A DNA stretch of 64,000 nt from Photobacterium marinum (GTDB lineage Bacteria; Pseudomonadota; Gammaproteobacteria; Enterobacterales; Vibrionaceae): NCBI RefSeq assembly GCF_000331515.1, contig NZ_AMZO01000006.1:310001-374000 (forward strand), given 5' to 3'. Below the pieces are notes generated by a model. It had not been told where the DNA came from, did not search any database, and saw only the letters and a list, made by a program, of their open reading frames with translations. Below, one piece after another: positions 31,567-39,182 of the stretch. Positions within the stretch are counted from its first letter, which is position 1; every line of letters begins with the position of its first letter. Made by a program: the position numbers and the translations under genes.

Positions 31567-31600
31567 AAAGGCGAACTCATTGATTCGCCTTTTACTTTTT
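31567..31600 (+). terminator. Terminator inside the repeat-flanked segment
   Basis: AAAGGCGAA pairs with TTCGCCTTT, and T-rich sequence follows on the plus strand. No intact plus-strand gene precedes it, which suggests that one was lost. Confidence 0.65.
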
Positions 31601-31667
31601 TGCTAGATGATTATCATGCAATAAATATAAATCTGGTTAAACAATCATTGTTTAATAATAATTTAGT

Positions 31668-31802
31668 TTATTTCATCTGAAGTGTTAATGGAAAGTAGCG
31701 CTCTGTTTTTGTGTTCTTTTTTACTTCTAGATAAAGAGGTTTTAGTTGTTCATCATTTATTATTTTAAAATAACGCAGGTTTTTAAGTGTAATGTAATCC
31801 AT
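31668..31802 (-). CDS. Small protein of 44 residues, unknown
   Basis: The frame starts at an ATG at 31802, begins MDYITLKNLRYFKIINDE and ends YFPLTLQMK. It lies 29 bases after the small zinc-ribbon gene on the same strand. Composition is protein-like (charged, no long low-complexity run) but the ribosome site is weak. I do not recognise it. It may be the last gene of a three-frame unit. Confidence 0.35.
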   Translation of the reverse strand: MDYITLKNLRYFKIINDEQLKPLYLEVKKNTKTERYFPLTLQMK

Positions 31803-31831
31803 ATTCTACAATTATTTATCGATAAATTGTT

Positions 31832-32035
31832 TTATTCAGTCATTTCATAATGCTTGCTTTTGTTCACTTCTAAAGGAACTTTTTTGCTCTTGTGAGCGTA
31901 AACAACTGAATTACAATTGCAACAAATATGCTTACCCCAGTCTCTACGTGTTATATGTTTTTCTATAAATGTTCTATGTACTTGAGTGTAGTTCGTGATA
32001 TGTGTACATGCTGGACACTTTCTATTAAATATCAT
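31832..32035 (-). CDS. Small zinc-ribbon-like protein, unknown function
   Basis: 67 residues from the ATG at 32035, which has AAAGAGAA at a good distance. Two cysteine pairs (RKCPACTH and HICCNCNS), 30-35 residues apart, look like a zinc ribbon; the chain between is basic (TFIEKHITRRDWGK). Such small ribbons often bind nucleic acid or assist other proteins. It lies inside the segment flanked by the 79-bp repeats, downstream of a perfect CRP-type site. An in-frame ATG at 32065 is a less likely start. Confidence 0.5.
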   Translation of the reverse strand: MIFNRKCPACTHITNYTQVHRTFIEKHITRRDWGKHICCNCNSVVYAHKSKKVPLEVNKSKHYEMTE

Positions 32036-32085
32036 TGTATTCTCTTTGGGTATAACTCTAGCCAAATTGTTTTTTTAATTTTTTG

Positions 32086-32217
32086 TCAGCAGGCTTCGCA
32101 AATACGGCTGAATTTATAATGGTGAACTGGCTGTTCACTCTTGTTGTATAGATAGTTATAAATATTACTGATTACATTTAGCATATCTAGATGAGCGTCA
32201 GCTATTTGTCTGTACAT
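32086..32217 (-). CDS. Small protein of 43 residues, unknown
   Basis: The frame from the ATG at 32217 starts MYRQIADAHLDMLNVISNIY and ends SRICEAC. Protein-like, but without a clear ribosome site. If a CRP-dependent promoter starts about 41 bases downstream of the palindrome at 32249, transcription would begin almost at this ATG, so the frame would be leaderless or only part of the leader of the zinc-ribbon gene. Confidence 0.3.
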   Translation of the reverse strand: MYRQIADAHLDMLNVISNIYNYLYNKSEQPVHHYKFSRICEAC

Positions 32218-32705
32218 TCGTCAAAATACAGTCGCCTTCTGTTGCTTTTGTGATCCTTGTCACATTGTGCGGCGTGTGTTTGTCAAGAGATAATTTGGAT
32301 CTTGGTGTTATTTTGGAATGAGGGTCAAACTATTGGCGTGTTTTGTGTGCTTGAGCATGATTGATGATGGCGCTTTTCATGGTTCTTGTTGATATGCTAT
32401 GTTGGGATTTTGTTGGCGCTTTAGGTATTAAGTGTTTCTCATTGCTAGGGGGATTGGTGCAATCCTTTGTAGTTTTTTATTTTTGTAACTTTGATGTACG
32501 CAATAGAATTTGCCATAAGAAATCATGTGTACATTTTCTATTGTTTTTATATCCAGTTTCCCTTTTTAAAACGGTGTGGATTTATATCACATCCGTAGAT
32601 GTTTAATTGAATGGTGATTGTATGCGATGTAATTAAAATTTCTGCTGAAATGTTCGTTAATTAAATCATCGTTAAATACACCTTAATTAAAATGAACGTC
32701 GTATT
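32218..32705. other. AT-rich stretch inside the repeat-flanked segment
   Basis: Holds a perfect CRP-type palindrome (32249-32264) and otherwise no convincing gene. A frame at 32361-32606 is rich in Phe, Val and Cys without a start signal and is probably accidental. Confidence 0.4.
32249..32264 (-). promoter_or_regulatory. CRP-type site, perfect TGTGA-N6-TCACA
   Basis: TGTGATCCTTGTCACA. Its centre is about 41 bases upstream of a plausible start point on the minus strand. A TATTTT -10-like element (32228-32223) lies between, the geometry of a class II CRP promoter. It would drive the small reading frames at 32217-31668. Confidence 0.55.
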
Positions 32706-33244
32706 TTAAAGGGTTGAGTAGAAGCGCGTATTAGCAAGTTTAAGATCGCTGTCGAGTTTTTCTACCACTTCCGCTAAGAAGGATTGATGGTCAAAACCAT
32801 AGGCTCCGCCTATAAGCGGCACATCACGGATGGAGTTGGAGTTTTTAACGGAGTTTCCATCGAAATCTTCATGGATAAAGATATCCCAGTTTCCTCTGTT
32901 CGTTTGTTTTAAATCGACTTTTCTGAGATGCAAAAGCTTGGATATGCGGCATCCTGTAATGGCTCTGAAATCGCTTCAATTCCTAGTTGGGTATTTGCGA
33001 AAGGGGAATCACTGCCTGGGGCGTATCGTTGCGGAGATGGAGTGTTAAGGTTTATACACTGGTCTCCAGATGCAAACCAGTGATGTTGTTCTCGCTCGCT
33101 ACTTAGTTCACTACTGGCGATGAGGCGAGATGTCATCCGAATATCATCAAAGTCTTTGTAACTTCTAATGCCATCAACCAGTCTTTGCTTCAGGTAATCG
33201 GCATTTCCCACGGCTCTGTATCGCTGGCTTGTTTTCAATGACAC
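32706..33244 (-). pseudogene. Frameshifted tyrosine recombinase (integrase) remnant
   Basis: The downstream frame contains ITGCRISKLLHLRKVDLKQT, the conserved first-Arg box of tyrosine recombinases, followed by DGNSVKNSNSIRDVPLI, and stops at 32706 before the His-x-x-Arg and Tyr boxes. The upstream part is in another frame (33244 down to about 32960, ending LGIEAIS), so a one-base frameshift near 32960 separates the two. Both ends are incomplete compared with a 300-400 residue integrase. It lies just inside the right-hand direct repeat, where an integrase is expected in an integrated element. Confidence 0.7.
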
Positions 33245-33345
33245 AGTACCGGACTTTCGTTTTGCTGAATCATGGTTATCGCCCTGCTAATTACAGCAAG
33301 TTGTCTTGTCATCAGCAGCCTGAACGCGTTTTTCCGGCTTCCCCC

Positions 33346-33424
33346 GCTTTGGCTATCCGGTCACGAAATGGTATCCTTCGTGCCCAGTTTTAGCGTTGTG
33401 CCCGGAAAAGTAATGAATTTTAAT
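33346..33424 (+). repeat. Right copy of the 79-bp direct repeat, spanning the exonuclease start
   Basis: Pairs with 31146-31224. This copy includes the ribosome site (GGAAAAG) and the ATG and first four codons of the intact exonuclease gene at 33413. The gene's 5' end therefore lies inside the repeat. Confidence 0.85.
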
Positions 33425-33967
33425 CGTATTGTCTGCTTTGACCTCGAAATGTGTTGTTGGAATGATGGTCGTGAGTCGAGAACCGGTGAAATTATCGAGA
33501 TCGGAGTCGCCGAGCTTGATTTGGTCAGTGGTGAGATAGTGCGGCGTGCACAACATTTTGTGAAGCCGGAGCATGATGAAGTTTCACCGTTTTGTACCGA
33601 GCTGACAGGCATTAAGCCGGAAGTGATTAAGAAAAACGGTAAGCCATTGGCAACCATTCTTAAATCTATTGAAAAGAAATTCGGTGGTCGACATAAGATT
33701 TATGCTGCCTGGGGCCGCGATGATCAAATCCTGCAGGCTGAATGTGAAGAAAAAGGCATTAAGGTTCCTTTTACAGAGTATCTGAATCTGGCGACTCTGT
33801 TCCGTTTGCAGCGTCATGTTAACAACAAGCGTTGTGGTCAGCGTGCAGCAATGGAAATGGCCGGTATTGGATGGGAAGGTCGCCAGCACTCGGGTTACGA
33901 TGATGCCTATAATTTGGCTCGTCTTGCCAAAACCATGTTTATGACGTCAGAGGAATCGCAAGAGTAA
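33413..33967 (+). CDS. DEDDh-type 3'-5' exonuclease
   Basis: Exonuclease family with the acidic motifs IVCFDLEM (first Asp-x-Glu), the middle part YAAWGRDDQILQAEC, and the last motif HSGYDDAYNLARL (His and Asp). Best likened to ERI1/KapD-type exonucleases that trim RNA or DNA 3' ends. 184 residues from the ATG at 33413 with GGAAAAG upstream. A longer frame from 33272 would add an unlikely hydrophobic extension. Its 5' end lies in the direct repeat, so its promoter may now come from the integrated element. A terminator follows. Confidence 0.85.
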   Translation: MNFNRIVCFDLEMCCWNDGRESRTGEIIEIGVAELDLVSGEIVRRAQHFVKPEHDEVSPFCTELTGIKPEVIKKNGKPLATILKSIEKKFGGRHKIYAAWGRDDQILQAECEEKGIKVPFTEYLNLATLFRLQRHVNNKRCGQRAAMEMAGIGWEGRQHSGYDDAYNLARLAKTMFMTSEESQE

Positions 33968-33997
33968 GTTTGCTCTGACAGATTAGCTACATTCAAT

Positions 33998-34024
33998 AAA
34001 GCCAGCACTGATGCTGGCTTTGTT
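33998..34024 (+). terminator. Terminator between convergent genes
   Basis: AAAGCCAGCA pairs with TGCTGGCTTT around CTGA, with T residues after it. It ends the exonuclease gene and may also serve the convergent HTH gene. Confidence 0.85.
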
Positions 34025-34040
34025 ATTTTCCGCCCAATGG

Positions 34041-34460
34041 TTAGCTATTATTTTTTTCGGGTTCATCTTTTTGAGCCAGTGACAGGAAGCTTGCCATTCC
34101 ACTGATATCCAGATATCCGTCTGCTTTCTTATGGGTTCTGAGATATTGGTAACCGGAAACTATCTTTACCATCTTCTCTGATGTTGCCTCATCGGCTTTG
34201 TGGCCACTGACATGCTCATAAGCTGAGTTCAGCGCCATTCGGTCAACCACTTCTGCTTGTCGATACAGGTAGCCACACCCGGTTGCCAGCCATTCAAGCG
34301 AGCAGTTAGCTTTCATCGCAATCTGGTTGGCTTTGTTCAGGCTGGGTTCGCTGCCTTTGAGGTATTTGCGCAGCAGAGCTTCACTGATATCAACGCGGCG
34401 GGCAAAGCCACTGATACTCTCTTCCCCAATTAGTGATTTAAGGCGTTGTGCAAATGACAT
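34041..34460 (-). CDS. HTH (XRE/CI-like) transcriptional regulator
   Basis: The N-terminal helix-turn-helix (FAQRLKSLIGEESISGFARR, VDISEALLRKYLKGSEPSL) is of the phage-repressor type, and the segment SLEWLATGCGYLYR is common in CI-like regulators. No peptidase domain follows, so it is probably not RecA-cleavable. The 60-residue tail is of unknown role. 139 residues, ATG at 34460. Phage-like regulators of this type also occur as stable chromosomal genes; here it sits between the exonuclease and the aldo/keto reductase. Confidence 0.8.
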   Translation of the reverse strand: MSFAQRLKSLIGEESISGFARRVDISEALLRKYLKGSEPSLNKANQIAMKANCSLEWLATGCGYLYRQAEVVDRMALNSAYEHVSGHKADEATSEKMVKIVSGYQYLRTHKKADGYLDISGMASFLSLAQKDEPEKNNS

Positions 34461-34564
34461 AGTTCGTACTCCGGTTCGAGGCTATTGGGTTATAGCATTG
34501 CGCCGGTAGGTTAACAAGCCTACGATGATCGCCATCGATAGTTGCTAGATGGAGCCTGACCAAG

Positions 34565-35473
34565 ATGGTAAGCAAAGTTGAGATAGTGCCTAAGGGGCCG
34601 CAGTTTTCTGAATTAGTTCAGGGTTACTGGCGCCTTGCTGATTGGGATATGACCCCGGCAGAACGGCTTGTTTTCTTAAAGCAGCATATTGAAATGGGGA
34701 TCACAACCGTTGATCACGCCGATATTTATGGTGATTACCATTGTGAAGCTCTGTTTGGAGAAGCTTTAGCATTAGAGCCGAGTTTGCGCGATCAGATTGA
34801 GATCGTCACCAAGTGTGATATCAAGCTGTGTTCTTCAACGTTCCCGCTGCGTAGAATCAATCATTACGATACTAGCAAAGAACATATCATCGAGTCGGTG
34901 AACAACTCGCTGTCCCGTTTGAATGTTGAAAACATTGATGTGTTACTGATCCACCGTCCAGATGTGTTGATGGATGCCGATGAAGTGGCTGAGGCGTTTG
35001 CAACGCTGAAGCAACAGGGGAAAGTGAATGATTTCGGGGTTTCGAACTTTTCACCGGCACAGTTTGATTTGTTGCAATCTCGCCTTGACGCGCCTTTGGT
35101 GACGAATCAGGTTGAGATCAACCCGCTGAATTTTGAGGTGGCCCATGACGGAACGCTGGATCTGTTGCAGATGAAACGCATTAAGCCGATGGCGTGGTCA
35201 TGTCTGGCGGGCGGAGATATTTTTTCCGGTCAGTCTGAGCAACAGGTTCGGGTGAGGAATGAGTTGGAGTTGATTCGTGAGGAAGTCGGCGCTGAAAGTA
35301 TTGATCAGGTGATTTATGCCTGGGTTCGCCGTCTGCCGTCAAAGCCGCTTCCAATTATTGGTTCAGGAAAGATTGAGCGGGTGCAGGCTGCGGTAAATGC
35401 GCTGGATATTGAACTTACTCGTGAGCAGTGGTTCCGAGTCTGGGGTGCTTCTAAAGGTCACGGTGTGCCTTAG
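34565..35473 (+). CDS. Aldo/keto reductase, YdhF type
   Basis: NAD(P)H-dependent oxidoreductase with a TIM barrel. The catalytic tetrad is visible in part: Asp and Tyr in VDHADIYGDY, Lys in EIVTKCDIKL, His in DVLLIHRPD. The nucleotide-binding C-terminal part (PIIGSGKIERVQAAV) is present. 302 residues. Probably monocistronic and ends at a strong terminator. Natural substrate unknown. Confidence 0.88.
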   Translation: MVSKVEIVPKGPQFSELVQGYWRLADWDMTPAERLVFLKQHIEMGITTVDHADIYGDYHCEALFGEALALEPSLRDQIEIVTKCDIKLCSSTFPLRRINHYDTSKEHIIESVNNSLSRLNVENIDVLLIHRPDVLMDADEVAEAFATLKQQGKVNDFGVSNFSPAQFDLLQSRLDAPLVTNQVEINPLNFEVAHDGTLDLLQMKRIKPMAWSCLAGGDIFSGQSEQQVRVRNELELIREEVGAESIDQVIYAWVRRLPSKPLPIIGSGKIERVQAAVNALDIELTREQWFRVWGASKGHGVP

Positions 35474-35496
35474 GCGGAAATATTTCTCAATGTTAA

Positions 35497-35524
35497 AACA
35501 AAGGCCTCATCTGAGGCCTTTGTT
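35497..35524. terminator. Terminator between aldo/keto reductase and uspE
   Basis: AACAAAGGCCTCA pairs perfectly with TGAGGCCTTTGTT around a two-base loop. It serves both convergent genes. Confidence 0.85.
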
Positions 35525-35539
35525 GTTTCTACAAGCTAA

Positions 35540-36487
35540 TTATTTTTTCAGTACCGGCGACTCAAATTCTTCCGGTTTCAGGGTAAGAACCGAGCATTGG
35601 ATTTTATCCAGCATATATTCTGAGGTATTACCCATCAGGAAGCCGGCGATACCGGTTCGGGATACCGTCCCCATGATGACAAGGTCAATGTCATGACTGT
35701 TGATGTAATCAGGCAGTACTCGTTTGGCATTCCCCTCAAGCAACGTGATTTCAATTGGGGTTTCTGAACTTTCATAGGGTGTTGTCAATGCTTCCATTCG
35801 GACAGTGCGGTCGTCGCGCATTTGTTTTGCAATAACTGCGATTTCAAGATCTGTACTGCGGTTCCACTCGCGCAGGTAACCTTCACTTTCCAGTCGCCAT
35901 GCATGACAAGGGTAGAGTGCTGCATTATTGATTGCGGCAAAGTCATGGCCAACCTGAAGGATCCTTTTATTGAGTTCGGCGCATTCAGCATCGGTCACAT
36001 CAATAGAGGCGGCAACTTTTTTGATTTCCGCTTTTTTGTCCGGTAATGAACGGATAGCCCAGATTGGGGTTGGTGATTTGCGCATCAGGTGACGAGTTGT
36101 CGTACCCCATTTACAGGCTGTTTCTTTGTTATCTCTATGAGCATCAATAACAATCAGATCAGTGTTGCTGCTGGCTGCCTCTTTGATGATCTCGATAAAT
36201 GGAATACCGACGATTACTTTGGTTTCAAAGGTGATATGAGGGTACTGGCTTTTTAGTTCCGTTACATAGTCTTCCAGTTGTCGCTCACATTGGTTGGTTT
36301 CGTGATCAAGCAGATTCAGTGTCGATACCGAATACTTACTGAGCTCTTTCATTTCAGTCAGTTCGGCTATGACGGTAAAAAGTGTGACGGTTGCTTTTTG
36401 CTTGTCGGCGAACAAAAAGGCCTGGTGGAAGGCTGTGCTGACAGTCTGCTTTGGGGCGATTGGAAATAGCAGGCGTTGATATGACAT
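35540..36487 (-). CDS. uspE: Universal stress protein UspE
   Basis: Two universal stress protein domains in tandem (about residues 2-145 and 155-305). The second ends with the nucleotide-binding signature VIMGTVSRTGIAGFLMGNTSEY. At 315 residues it equals the enterobacterial UspE, which helps in starvation, oxidative stress and motility control. The ATG at 36487 with GGAG 6 bases upstream is preferred over an ATG at 36511. It lies alone between the aldo/keto reductase and the end of the cellulose operon. Confidence 0.93.
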   Translation of the reverse strand: MSYQRLLFPIAPKQTVSTAFHQAFLFADKQKATVTLFTVIAELTEMKELSKYSVSTLNLLDHETNQCERQLEDYVTELKSQYPHITFETKVIVGIPFIEIIKEAASSNTDLIVIDAHRDNKETACKWGTTTRHLMRKSPTPIWAIRSLPDKKAEIKKVAASIDVTDAECAELNKRILQVGHDFAAINNAALYPCHAWRLESEGYLREWNRSTDLEIAVIAKQMRDDRTVRMEALTTPYESSETPIEITLLEGNAKRVLPDYINSHDIDLVIMGTVSRTGIAGFLMGNTSEYMLDKIQCSVLTLKPEEFESPVLKK

Positions 36488-36610
36488 GTCAATCTCCACA
36501 GTGAATGGCATTGTTATTACTAAGTTTTGCCGAAAATTAGCTATATACCACTATTAATAGTAGTTTTTTTTGAAAACGACAGATTGCACTGTGTATTTGA
36601 GACTGTTGTC

Positions 36611-36676
36611 AGGGATTTAATCCCTAAACACCAGAGGTCACGCAGATATACTCTGATACCTGAATGACCTCTGCGT
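36611..36676 (-). other. Hairpins after the cellulose operon
   Basis: CAGAGGTCA (36632-36640) pairs with TGACCTCTG (36665-36673), and AGGGAT pairs with ATCCCT at 36611-36625. They lie just past the stop of the last operon gene. T-runs are weak, so termination efficiency is uncertain. Confidence 0.5.
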
Positions 36677-36684
36677 AATTGGTT

Positions 36685-38145
36685 TTAGTTACATTGTTTA
36701 TAGGATTTTTTCTGTGCACATTGCGCTGTTTTCAGCGCCTCTTTGTAGTTTTCATCGTAAGGGTAGGCGTCAACCAATTGTTGGAAGGTTTCTACTGCCC
36801 GGGTGTTTTGTTTTTGGTTGTAGTACGCCCAGCCTTTCATCTCGGTCATACCGATTTCCGGGCCAAACTGTTGCTCGAAATTCTTACTCTGTTCGATGAC
36901 GAACTGATAATCCTGTCGCTCGTATGCGTTCAGTATGTTCTGAGAGGCGCGCTGTTTGGCAAACAAGGCTTTATTTTCCGGCTGTTGTAGTTTTTCCGCT
37001 GAGGTTTCTGCCTGTTGTTGAAAGCCGGCTCGGTTTAGTGACAGTGAATAACCGAACAATGCATTCTCATATTCCTCTGTGTCTGCTTTTAACCCCTGAA
37101 GTGCTTTTTCAAAATCACGCTTCGCTGTGAGCGGACGTTTGAGCTTATACCATTGCCAGCCTGCAAGTGCGTGTTGTTCCGCAGTCATGCTTTTTTGCTG
37201 TTCCAGCAGCTTAAGGCAGGCCACAGGCTGTGACTCACAAGTGCTTGCCAGTTGCTTGGATTGCGCATCTGGTGTGTGCTTTTTCAGTCCCGGATAGCGT
37301 TTCACCCATTGGTTATAGACGGCATCATACTCTTCAGTTCGGTTGAGGCCATTCAGGCTAAGCAGTTTTCCTTCAATTTGCTTCTGACTGGGTTTACGCG
37401 ACCAGTTCACAGTGCGATCAAACCACAACAGGGCGGCATCGTAATCTTCTTTTTCAAGATATTGCCAGCCTAACAGTTCTGAGCCGAGCGGGCAGTGAAC
37501 CTTCTTGGCTTGCTTTGCTACCTGCTGTTGCAGTTTGGGATCGTTACTGTTGTCTGACAATTGTTCCAGATGAAGCTGATAGGCGAGGCTTGAATAGCCG
37601 GAAGCTTTATACGCCTTGCTTTGGCGATATTGATCCAGAACAGCGGGCCAGGTTGATTTTGCGGTCCACGACATAACTTTTTGTGTTGTACTGAAGCCAT
37701 ATTGCGAGCAGTTATTGGCAATGTTCTGGTATTTCTTTTGAGCCTCAGGGCCAAATCCTGTTCGGGTTTCATGTTTGAGATCAAGCCAGGTCCATTGGAT
37801 TCGCTGACAGTTGCTCCAGTTCGGGTGTTTGTTTAATAAGTTTCCTGCGGTTTGATAGTTTCGCTTCTTCATCGCCGAGCTTAGTGCCGCCAGTTGGGAC
37901 TGGTATTGCAGTTCTCCTGCGAGGTTTTCCGAAATAGGCTTGTGTTTTGCTGCTTGTTGAGCGGCTTTCCAGCCTTGTTTTTCGAGGATCTGCCAGATTG
38001 GTGTTTCATCAAAATGCCCGCGGTTGGCAGACTGTACTTTTATTGTGACGCCTTGCTCAAGTACTTGAATGTTAGAGTTGTCATTTGGTGTTTCACTGGC
38101 TACGGCAGGCAGTGCTCCGAGCAGGGCAAAATAGAAGGTTTTCAT
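36685..38145 (-). CDS. TPR-repeat periplasmic protein of the cellulose operon
   Basis: A signal peptide (MKTFYFALLGALPAVASE) is followed by a helical protein with tetratricopeptide-like repeats (EKEDYDAALLWFDRTV, PLTAKRDFEKALQGL, TRAVETFQQLVDAYP). It has 486 residues and no outer-membrane beta-barrel, so it is not a full-length BcsC (usually over 1,100 residues). It may be a scaffold like BcsK of the alphaproteobacterial type of operon; that equation is inference. It overlaps bcsZ by four bases (ATGA). Confidence 0.8.
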   Translation of the reverse strand: MKTFYFALLGALPAVASETPNDNSNIQVLEQGVTIKVQSANRGHFDETPIWQILEKQGWKAAQQAAKHKPISENLAGELQYQSQLAALSSAMKKRNYQTAGNLLNKHPNWSNCQRIQWTWLDLKHETRTGFGPEAQKKYQNIANNCSQYGFSTTQKVMSWTAKSTWPAVLDQYRQSKAYKASGYSSLAYQLHLEQLSDNSNDPKLQQQVAKQAKKVHCPLGSELLGWQYLEKEDYDAALLWFDRTVNWSRKPSQKQIEGKLLSLNGLNRTEEYDAVYNQWVKRYPGLKKHTPDAQSKQLASTCESQPVACLKLLEQQKSMTAEQHALAGWQWYKLKRPLTAKRDFEKALQGLKADTEEYENALFGYSLSLNRAGFQQQAETSAEKLQQPENKALFAKQRASQNILNAYERQDYQFVIEQSKNFEQQFGPEIGMTEMKGWAYYNQKQNTRAVETFQQLVDAYPYDENYKEALKTAQCAQKKSYKQCN

Positions 38146-39182
38146 TGGCAGTACCTCTCATGAAAGGCAATGTGTGAGAACAGGATTAGGCTGGCTGAGT
38201 AATAGTCGTCTTTGAAATCCGGATGAGGTAGGGCGCTACGGTATTTGTAGGTTTGCTGACTGAGTTGGATAAGGGCAGCAACAGCATGAGCTCCGGTCGG
38301 AGGGTTGTAGCTGGCCATATCATTGTTAGTGACATTAATCCATGCGGAGTTGTTACCCTGTAACCATGAGTTGAAATTACGGTTGACTCCGTTATCGTAT
38401 CCCCCCCAGATCAGATACAGGGGAATACGGTAGCTGGAATAGCTGAATCGGGCGGGAAACTGCTTTGCCGGGTGCCACTGTGTGTTGTTGAACTCAAGCC
38501 AGTCTGACGGCAGCTTATATTCACCGAAGCGGCTTTTATTCAGAATTGACTGCCCGCTTTGGTTCAGCTTTGCCCAGACTGGATTGTGGAGAGCGAAGTC
38601 ATTGAAAGCCGGGTAAACCCAATAGGCCGGATTGATGATTGTGGATTCTGATTGTTTAAAGCCATAGCTGGCTGGTAACAGCGCATATTCTTGATCAACC
38701 TTAATGATATGAGTGTCGGACAGCTCTCTGATGATGGATTTTGCTTCCTTTGCATAGTGATTCCCCGGCCATTTTTGCTCTGCTTTCAGTAAGGCCCAGG
38801 CAATAAAAATGTCACCGTCACTAGCATTGTTCGGATCTGGTATATGAGGCGTTTTTTGTTGCCATTTCCACGAAAAAAGAGGATCACTTTGTCTTTGCAG
38901 CTTGGTTTTCGTCCATTTCCAGAGTTGGCGAAAGGAATAGTGATCGTTGAAAAAAACAGCCATTAACATGCCATAACCCTGGCTTTCGCTGTGGCTGATA
39001 TTTTCATTGCCGTTGTCGACTACTCGCCCGTCGGAACTGACAAACTGCCGTTTGTAAAATGACCATAGTTTGTCATCACTGCGGGTATCACAGCCTTGTA
39101 CTTTGGCCGTGACAGCTGCCTCGATATCAACGGGCATACAGCAAAAGACAATGAGTATCAGGGGGACTAAACCTTTTTTCAT
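38142..39182 (-). CDS. bcsZ: Cellulose-operon endoglucanase BcsZ (GH8)
   Basis: Periplasmic endo-beta-1,4-glucanase of glycoside hydrolase family 8 that trims or releases cellulose during synthesis. A signal peptide ends near PVDIEAAV. The catalytic acid lies in SHSESQGYGM and the base in NNASDGDIFIAWALL. 346 residues, as in other BcsZ. It overlaps bcsB upstream and the TPR gene downstream by four bases each. Confidence 0.93.
   Translation of the reverse strand: MKKGLVPLILIVFCCMPVDIEAAVTAKVQGCDTRSDDKLWSFYKRQFVSSDGRVVDNGNENISHSESQGYGMLMAVFFNDHYSFRQLWKWTKTKLQRQSDPLFSWKWQQKTPHIPDPNNASDGDIFIAWALLKAEQKWPGNHYAKEAKSIIRELSDTHIIKVDQEYALLPASYGFKQSESTIINPAYWVYPAFNDFALHNPVWAKLNQSGQSILNKSRFGEYKLPSDWLEFNNTQWHPAKQFPARFSYSSYRIPLYLIWGGYDNGVNRNFNSWLQGNNSAWINVTNNDMASYNPPTGAHAVAALIQLSQQTYKYRSALPHPDFKDDYYSASLILFSHIAFHERYCQ

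Noticed and set aside
32361-32606. 81-codon frame within the repeat-flanked segment
   Set aside because: Rich in Phe, Val, Leu and Cys as expected from AT-rich non-coding sequence; no ribosome site.
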